Assembly (NCBI GenBank): GCA_031283825.1
Contig: JAITAZ010000568.1
Span: 1-5,425, forward strand
Origin: Planctomycetaceae bacterium
GTDB taxonomy: Bacteria; Planctomycetota; Planctomycetia; Pirellulales; Thermoguttaceae
DNA: 5,425 nt
Direction of reading: 5' to 3'
Below, piece after piece: positions 1-5,425 of the stretch. Position numbers and translations under genes: made by a program. The stretch's first letter is position 1. Every line of letters starts with the position of its first letter. The notes beneath the pieces were generated by a model. It did not search any database. It saw only the letters and a list, made by a program, of their open reading frames with translations, and had not been told where the DNA came from.

Positions 1-632
1 AAACCTAATTCGTCCATTTTTTCTATCATTGCTTTCGCTCTTTGAGCGGCTTCGACTTTTCCTTGCGGCAACTTCGCGAGCGCTGAAACTCTCGCCGCAA
101 CAAATAACATCGCCGAACCATTTTTACACGTCGCCACACACGCGCCGCAACCAATACACGCCGAAGCGTCCATTGACTCGTCGGCGTCATCTTTAGCAAT
201 TGGGATCGCGTTGCCGTCTGGAACTCCGCCGGTATTGACCGAAATGAATCCGCCCGCTTGCAATATCTGGTCGAAAGCATGACGATTCACAACCAAGTCT
301 TTAATAACCGGAAACGCCGCAGAACGCCAAGGCTCAACCGTTATCGTTTCGCCGTCGGTAAACTTTCGCATGTGCAATTGACACGTCGTTATATCTTCAT
401 CAGGTCCGTGCGCTCTGCCGTTAATGTATAACGAACACATGCCGCAAATTCCTTCACGGCAATCGTGATCGAAAGCCACCGGTTCTTGACCTCTGCTGAT
501 TAAATTGTTATTCAAAATATCCAACATCTCAAGAAACGAAGTATCGGGCGAAATATTATCTATATCGTAGGTTTCAAATTGTCCTTTAGCTTTCGGATTT
601 TTTTGACGCCATATTTTAAGTTTAAATTTCAT
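1..632 (-). CDS. sdhB: Succinate dehydrogenase/fumarate reductase iron-sulfur subunit (3' end missing)
   Basis: The reading frame opens with ATG at 632-630 and runs off the left edge after 210 full codons. SdhB passes electrons from the FAD of SdhA through three Fe-S clusters to the quinone site and hemes in SdhC. The N-terminal ferredoxin-like domain has the [2Fe-2S] cysteines C58, C63, C66 and C84 (motif CREGICGMC). The next domain has C159, C162, C165 and C169 ([12 protein letters not shown]), which provide [4Fe-4S] ligands. The last CxxxC-type motif, which completes the third cluster, should lie outside the window. From memory of the Bacteroidota-type family, roughly 40 residues are missing. 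It starts 27 bases after the sdhA stop, so the two are surely cotranscribed. No Shine-Dalgarno is visible; the start is preceded by the A-rich TTGTAACAAAAA. The start matches the family N-terminus. As with the whole complex, sequence cannot tell whether SDH or FRD is the main direction. Confidence 0.96.
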   Translation of the reverse strand, partial: MKFKLKIWRQKNPKAKGQFETYDIDNISPDTSFLEMLDILNNNLISRGQEPVAFDHDCREGICGMCSLYINGRAHGPDEDITTCQLHMRKFTDGETITVEPWRSAAFPVIKDLVVNRHAFDQILQAGGFISVNTGGVPDGNAIPIAKDDADESMDASACIGCGACVATCKNGSAMLFVAARVSALAKLPQGKVEAAQRAKAMIEKMDELG

Positions 633-659
633 TTTTTGTTACAATAATTAAATTTCGAG

Positions 660-2609
<1,950 letters not shown>

Positions 2610-2614
2610 TATTA

Positions 2615-2620
2615 TTTATA
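2615..2620 (-). promoter_or_regulatory. Candidate -10-like element just before sdhA
   Basis: TATAAA on the minus strand is followed by TAATA and the sdhA ATG. It parallels the TATAAATA before sdhC. If used, transcription would begin at or next to the start codon, giving a leaderless mRNA. There is no good -35 hexamer, and the stretch may instead just be the unstructured A/T-rich leader common where Shine-Dalgarno sites are not used. Confidence 0.2.
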
Positions 2621-2720
2621 TGAAAAATTTTAAATTCGGAATTGTGATTATTCTGTAGAATTTATTTTTAAGGGACAGTAAGGATAGTAGGTACATTAAG
2701 GATATTTTGGTTTAACTCTA

Positions 2721-2786
2721 ACTGAAAAAACTCAAGGGCGACATCTTTTGAGTCTTTAATTTCCAATCTCAAACGACGACGTTCCT
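2721..2786. repeat. Intergenic repeat, copy A (upstream of sdhA)
   Basis: Hand alignment with 3701-3763 gives about 50 identical positions in 66 columns with three one-base gaps. Similarity continues outside the hairpin into the flank ending GACG(T)TCCT, so it is more than two similar terminators. A short further match (2817-2838 against 3759-3780) suggests the copy is longer and has been split. It has no coding potential. Confidence 0.6.
2725..2753 (-). terminator. Terminator-like hairpin between sdhC and sdhA
   Basis: On the minus strand the stem ACTCAA / TTGAGT (2753-2748 with 2735-2730) runs into a tract of six T (2730-2725). Outer A-U and G-U pairs can lengthen the stem to about nine. 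It lies about 140 bases after the sdhC stop and about 120 bases before sdhA. The stem is not GC-rich and the loop is large (12 bases), so it may act as a partial terminator or attenuator. It is the core of repeat copy A. Confidence 0.45.
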
Positions 2787-2894
2787 CGTGTCTCTATCGT
2801 CTCTAGTTTCTCTTTTGTTCCTTAAAAAAATCGCAACGGAACAGTTACAACTTTTTACTGAACAATTTCTATTTCTACATTTACTTAGTCGGCT

Positions 2895-3590
2895 CTACAA
2901 GTTAAAGATTGACATTGCTACTTGTTTTATACAACTGCAATTTGAGCTTAAATAAAAATAAACTGGAATTGAAATGAAAGCCGCTGTAACGGCGATTGCG
3001 TATAATTTTGCGATTAGTTGAAGACGCGGAATCCATTTTGAGTTATTTAATCCGATTGATTGAAACGCGCTCCAGAATCCGTGCGAGATATGGAAGTATA
3101 AAGCGATTATCCACGCGATGTATAAAACGCAGTAGTACCATTTGCTGAATAAATTGATCAGTAAATCGTAAGCGATTTCGCCTTCGTTTCCGAGCAGGTG
3201 TTGTAACTGCATTTTTGACCAAAAGTGAAGAAAATGTAAACCGAGAAAACCAAACACAATTACGCCCAGAACAAACATATTCTTCGACGCCCATGACGAC
3301 GCCTCTGCTTTATTCGGAACTAAGTATTTCACCGGACGCGCCGTTTGATTCTTTAACGTTACAATAATTGAACAGATTATATGAACGACAAATCCCGCCG
3401 CCAAAACCGGTACCATTATTTGTATGAATATATTTGTATCCATAAATTCGCACGCTTGACCGTAAAGTTCTTTGGAATACAACGCCGTCAAATTTATCGA
3501 TACGTGTACGACAAGAAATATCACTAAAAACAAACCGCTCAAGCTCATTATTAGTTTCTTGCCGATTGATGAAAACAAAAAGTCTATCAT
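2895..3590 (-). CDS. sdhC: Succinate dehydrogenase cytochrome b558-family membrane anchor subunit
   Basis: The 231-residue integral membrane subunit anchors SdhAB, binds quinone and should carry two b hemes. Five hydrophobic helices are visible at about residues 11-33, 57-79, 104-124, 152-174 and 190-214. Histidines that fit the di-heme pattern of the Bacillus/Wolinella type are H29, H70, H119 or H122, and H167 (in FHISHGFW). The ligand roles are inferred from family spacing. The family-like opening IGKKLIMSLSGLF and the loop segment LKNQTARPVKYLVP support a Bacteroidota-type SdhC. A single anchor gene and no sdhD match this class. ATG at 3590 fits the family start, and the gene ends in TAG. 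No Shine-Dalgarno is seen. A sigma70-like promoter candidate lies just upstream. The gaps to fumC (206 bases) and to sdhA (285 bases) are unusually long for one tight operon. The last 15 or so residues, a Cys-containing tail (CSC at 218-220), are the least recognisable part. Confidence 0.95.
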   Translation of the reverse strand: MIDFLFSSIGKKLIMSLSGLFLVIFLVVHVSINLTALYSKELYGQACEFMDTNIFIQIMVPVLAAGFVVHIICSIIVTLKNQTARPVKYLVPNKAEASSWASKNMFVLGVIVFGFLGLHFLHFWSKMQLQHLLGNEGEIAYDLLINLFSKWYYCVLYIAWIIALYFHISHGFWSAFQSIGLNNSKWIPRLQLIAKLYAIAVTAAFISIPVYFYLSSNCSCIKQVAMSIFNL

Positions 3591-3600
3591 ATTTTTTCTA

Positions 3601-3629
3601 TTTATAATTTTAGAACGTCCTGAAGTAAA
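3601..3629 (-). promoter_or_regulatory. Candidate sigma70-type promoter of sdhC
   Basis: On the minus strand TTTACT (3629-3624, four of six matches to TTGACA) is followed after 17 bases by TATAAA (3606-3601, five of six matches to TATAAT). This is the best two-part promoter in the window. The -10 ends only 10 bases before the sdhC ATG, so the transcript would have a leader of a few bases at most. If the host uses the Bacteroidota -33/-7 promoter type, this match could be coincidental. Confidence 0.45.
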
Positions 3630-3700
3630 ACGCTCTAATTTTTAACTGATTTGTAATTTTTCAGTAATTATTCAGCAAAGTATTTTTAGGAACGTTAATT

Positions 3701-3763
3701 ATTGAAAAGACTCAAGAGCAACGCTTTTGATTTTTAATTCTCGATTTAAAACAATGACGTCCT
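3701..3763. repeat. Intergenic repeat, copy B (upstream of sdhC)
   Basis: This is the partner of 2721-2786, in the same orientation. The shared CTCAAG block starts 121 bases before the sdhC start codon; in copy A it starts 122 bases before sdhA. Copy B keeps a better-paired hairpin than copy A. Similarity appears to run on to about 3780. Confidence 0.6.
3704..3730 (-). terminator. Terminator-like hairpin between fumC and sdhC
   Basis: On the minus strand TCAAAAGC, loop GTT and GCTCTTGA form an eight-pair stem (one G-U pair), followed by GTCTTTTC. On the + strand the same stem is followed by TTTTT (3731-3735), so it could work in both directions. It begins about 67 bases after the fumC stop and is the core of repeat copy B. 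It probably ends or attenuates fumC transcription before sdhC. Confidence 0.5.
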
Positions 3764-3796
3764 TTACAAAAAAACTACGTTTGAATAATTACGTTT

Positions 3797-5209
3797 TTAA
3801 TTTTTATGTTTTGCCATAGACATTGGGTCTAGTGCATTTTTTAGGTCATCTTGATTTATTATATTTTTTTCGATGCAGATTTCGCGGACTGTTTTACCGG
3901 TTTTGAATGCTTCTTTTGCGATAGCGGCGGCTTTTTCGTAACCGATATAAGGATTTAATCCGGTTGCCATTGCGAGACTTCTTTCGATTGTGTCGTTGCA
4001 TATTGATTCGTTTGCTTCCATTTTTTCCAGTGCTTTTTCGGCGAACAGATTTGTTGCGGCGGCGAGTATTCTTATTGATTCGATGATTGTATCAGCGAGG
4101 ACTGGCATCATTATGTTGAGTTGAAATTGACCTCCTGTTGCGGCGGCGATTGTTATGGTTTGATCGTTTCCTGCGACTCTTGCGGCGACTTGCATTAGAC
4201 TTTCGCACAAAACCGGATTAACTTTTCCCGGCATGATTGAGCTTCCCGGTTGTAGGTCTGGTAGAACGATTTCGTAGTAGCCGCATCGAGGTCCGCTTGA
4301 CAAGAAACGAATATTGTTAGCGACATTCATTAACGTAACGGAAATTGATTTAATCAAAGCGTGAGCCGCGACAATTCCGTCTCTTTGGGCGTTTGCTTCG
4401 AAGTGATCTTTTGCTTCGACGAAAGGAATAGAGGTCAAGTCGGCGAGAGTTTTAGCGACAAGTTTTCCGAATTCGGGGTGTGTATTTAGACCGGAGCCGA
4501 CAGCGGTTCCTCCGGCGGGCAGTTCTAAAATTTGTTCTAAAGCTGATTGAGCGCGTTCTTTTGCCAGTTCGACTTGACGAGCGAAACTTCCGAATTCTTG
4601 ACCGAGTGTCATTGGGACGGCGTCGGCTAGGTGTGTTCGTCCGATTTTCAAAATATCTTTCCAGAGTTGTGATTTTTGAGACAGAATTTTTTGGCAAGAT
4701 TCGAGAGAGGGAATCAGTGTATTTTTGATCAATATTGCGACGGCGACGTGAATAGCGGTTGGAAATATATCGTTTGTGCTTTGACCGAGATTAACGTGAT
4801 CGTTTGGGTGAATTTGTTTTTTTGGGTTGAATCTATCACCTCCGCGTAATTCGATGGCGCGATTTGCGATAACTTCGTTAGCGTTCATATTGCTTGAGGT
4901 TCCGCTTCCGGTTTGGTAAACGTCGATAGGAAATTCTGTGTCGAGTTTTCCGTTAGCGACTTCGTCAGCTGCTGAGATAATTGCGTTGACGTCATTTGAG
5001 GACAGTGGAGTGGCGCATTTATCGAACTTACCGAGTTGTAGGTTGACTTGGGCGGCAACTTTTTTGACTAGTCCGAGAGCGTGAATTAGGTCTGTAGAGA
5101 TTCTTTTTCCTGATATTGGAAAGTTATCTACGGCGCGTTGTGTTTGTGAGCCGAAATAGGCGTCGTGTGGGATAGCAACGTCTCCCATTGTATCGTGTTC
5201 GATACGCAC
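3797..5209 (-). CDS. fumC: Fumarate hydratase, class II (oxygen-stable fumarase)
   Basis: This cytoplasmic enzyme reversibly hydrates fumarate to L-malate, the step next to the Sdh reaction. The 470 residues match FumC (E. coli 467). The N-terminal RIEHDTMG is followed by GSQTQRAVDNFPISG. Active-site segments are TGSGTSSNMN (100-109), HPNDHVNLGQSTND (134-147, with S144, T145, N146), T192-H193 (the H188 equivalent of E. coli), and the fumarate-lyase signature GSSIMPGKVNP (322-332) with S323, K329 and N331. The set is complete. The start chosen is GTG at 5209, because it keeps the conserved RIEHDTMG and has GAGGT four bases upstream. ATG at 5188 would lose conserved residues, and the ATG at 5211 overlapping the GTG is in another frame. 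This is the only gene here with a clear Shine-Dalgarno. Codons are rich in A- and C-ending types (ACA, CCA, GTC, CTA), unlike sdhB and the 5' half of sdhA. Aspartase is a related alternative, but the overall sequence and context favour fumarase. Confidence 0.96.
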   Translation of the reverse strand: MRIEHDTMGDVAIPHDAYFGSQTQRAVDNFPISGKRISTDLIHALGLVKKVAAQVNLQLGKFDKCATPLSSNDVNAIISAADEVANGKLDTEFPIDVYQTGSGTSSNMNANEVIANRAIELRGGDRFNPKKQIHPNDHVNLGQSTNDIFPTAIHVAVAILIKNTLIPSLESCQKILSQKSQLWKDILKIGRTHLADAVPMTLGQEFGSFARQVELAKERAQSALEQILELPAGGTAVGSGLNTHPEFGKLVAKTLADLTSIPFVEAKDHFEANAQRDGIVAAHALIKSISVTLMNVANNIRFLSSGPRCGYYEIVLPDLQPGSSIMPGKVNPVLCESLMQVAARVAGNDQTITIAAATGGQFQLNIMMPVLADTIIESIRILAAATNLFAEKALEKMEANESICNDTIERSLAMATGLNPYIGYEKAAAIAKEAFKTGKTVREICIEKNIINQDDLKNALDPMSMAKHKN

Positions 5210-5213
5210 ATTA

Positions 5214-5218
5214 ACCTC
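5214..5218 (-). promoter_or_regulatory. Shine-Dalgarno of fumC, decides the GTG start
   Basis: On the minus strand GAGGT is followed by TAAT and then GTG at 5209. The match and four-base spacing are close to ideal and support the GTG start over the downstream ATG at 5188. The other three genes have no comparable site, which makes this one notable. Confidence 0.7.
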
Positions 5219-5225
5219 GCTTTCT

Positions 5226-5231
5226 ATTATA
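5226..5231 (-). promoter_or_regulatory. Candidate -10 element of fumC (proximal)
   Basis: A perfect TATAAT on the minus strand lies 16 bases before the GTG start and is followed by AGAAAGCGAGG. Transcription from here would begin just before the Shine-Dalgarno, giving a very short leader. No good -35 hexamer is seen at 16-18 bases upstream; that space is filled by the inverted repeat at 5233-5253. The region is AT-rich, so a chance match is possible. Confidence 0.4.
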
Positions 5232-5232
5232 A

Positions 5233-5253
5233 TAATTTTTGTAACAAAAATTA
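5233..5253. repeat. Perfect 9-3-9 inverted repeat upstream of fumC
   Basis: On the + strand the arms TAATTTTTG (5233-5241) and CAAAAATTA (5245-5253) are exact reverse complements around the spacer TAA. The repeat ends one base from the proximal -10 and covers the place where a -35 or spacer would be. That placement suits an operator for a dimeric regulator. It does not match the FNR/CRP consensus (TTGAT-N4-ATCAA) or the full Rex site as I know them, so no regulator is assigned. The arms are A/T-rich, which weakens the case. Confidence 0.5.
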
Positions 5254-5287
5254 CTGACGTTTTGATGCGGAATGTCTCCGTTGATCA

Positions 5288-5293
5288 ATTATA
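5288..5293 (-). promoter_or_regulatory. Candidate distal -10 element upstream of fumC
   Basis: A second exact TATAAT on the minus strand lies about 80 bases before fumC and overlaps the end of the short palindrome TTGATCAA (5281-5288). No convincing -35 is found at normal spacing. It could be an alternative fumC promoter with a longer leader that includes the inverted repeat, or simply AT-rich chance. Confidence 0.25.
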
Positions 5294-5425
5294 TTAACCA
5301 AGAAGCAAGCGAAGTATGAAACTCTTATCGTTTTACTTTTGGGTACGCAGTAATTTTTGCATTCTTTTTTAGACAGGTAACAGAGATAGAATTTTTGTAA
5401 TTGTTCGCATTTGAAATTTCGTAAT

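Noticed and set aside
26..280. Minus-strand 84-codon frame overlapping sdhB
   Set aside because: It is Arg/Lys-rich, out of frame with sdhB and overlaps its conserved [4Fe-4S] region, so it is a shadow frame.
3640..3675. Second hairpin upstream of sdhC (ACTGA ... TCAGT)
   Set aside because: Only five pairs around an 11-base A/T-rich loop; too weak to call.
5281..5288. TTGATCAA as an FNR-type site
   Set aside because: An FNR site needs TTGAT-N4-ATCAA. Here the half-sites overlap with no spacer, so it does not fit.
5310..5345. Possible third, degenerate copy of the intergenic repeat upstream of fumC (TGAAACTC then CGTTTTACTTTT, about 113 bases before the start)
   Set aside because: The matches are scattered, the hairpin is absent and the stretch is AT-rich; not supportable by eye.
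5316..5372. Divergent + strand 18-codon ORF encoding a hydrophobic peptide (starts MKLLSFYF)
   Set aside because: It is too short and AT-rich, has only a weak ribosome site, and shows nothing comparable to a known leader peptide. Open frames of this length are expected by chance.
5369..5425. Possible 3' end of an upstream minus-strand gene (18 open codons before TAA at 5371-5369)
   Set aside because: Eighteen codons at the window edge, with no recognisable sequence, cannot be told from chance.

Overview
The window holds four genes, all read on the minus strand. In transcription order they are fumC (class II fumarase), sdhC (di-heme cytochrome b subunit), sdhA (flavoprotein) and sdhB (iron-sulfur protein, cut by the left edge of the window). 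Together they encode a succinate:quinone oxidoreductase, which can run as succinate dehydrogenase or fumarate reductase, plus the next enzyme of the pathway. The set interconverts succinate, fumarate and malate and exchanges electrons with the quinone pool.

The complex is the three-subunit type with a single five-helix, b558-family membrane anchor and gene order C-A-B. From memory of the families, SdhA, SdhB and SdhC most resemble Bacteroidota proteins and related FCB/PVC lineages. The three sdh genes lack a visible Shine-Dalgarno sequence and start after A/T-rich stretches, which also fits such lineages. Base composition is moderate to AT-rich. The phylum is an inference; nothing here fixes a genus.

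Layout on the + strand: 1-632 sdhB (minus, 3' end missing); 633-659 short gap; 660-2609 sdhA; 2610-2894 a 285-base gap with a terminator-like hairpin; 2895-3590 sdhC; 3591-3796 a 206-base gap with a second hairpin and a good promoter candidate for sdhC; 3797-5209 fumC; 5210-5425 fumC upstream region with a Shine-Dalgarno, -10 elements and a perfect inverted repeat. No RNA gene, mobile element or CRISPR array was seen.

The genes are ordinary core metabolism; the unexpected content is between them. The gaps upstream of sdhC and sdhA carry related copies of a sequence of about 65 bases containing a hairpin. Both copies sit about 121-122 bases before the downstream start codon. With local -10-like elements near each start, this suggests that fumC, sdhC and sdhAB may be partly separate transcription units rather than one simple operon. 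I found no convincing new gene system.
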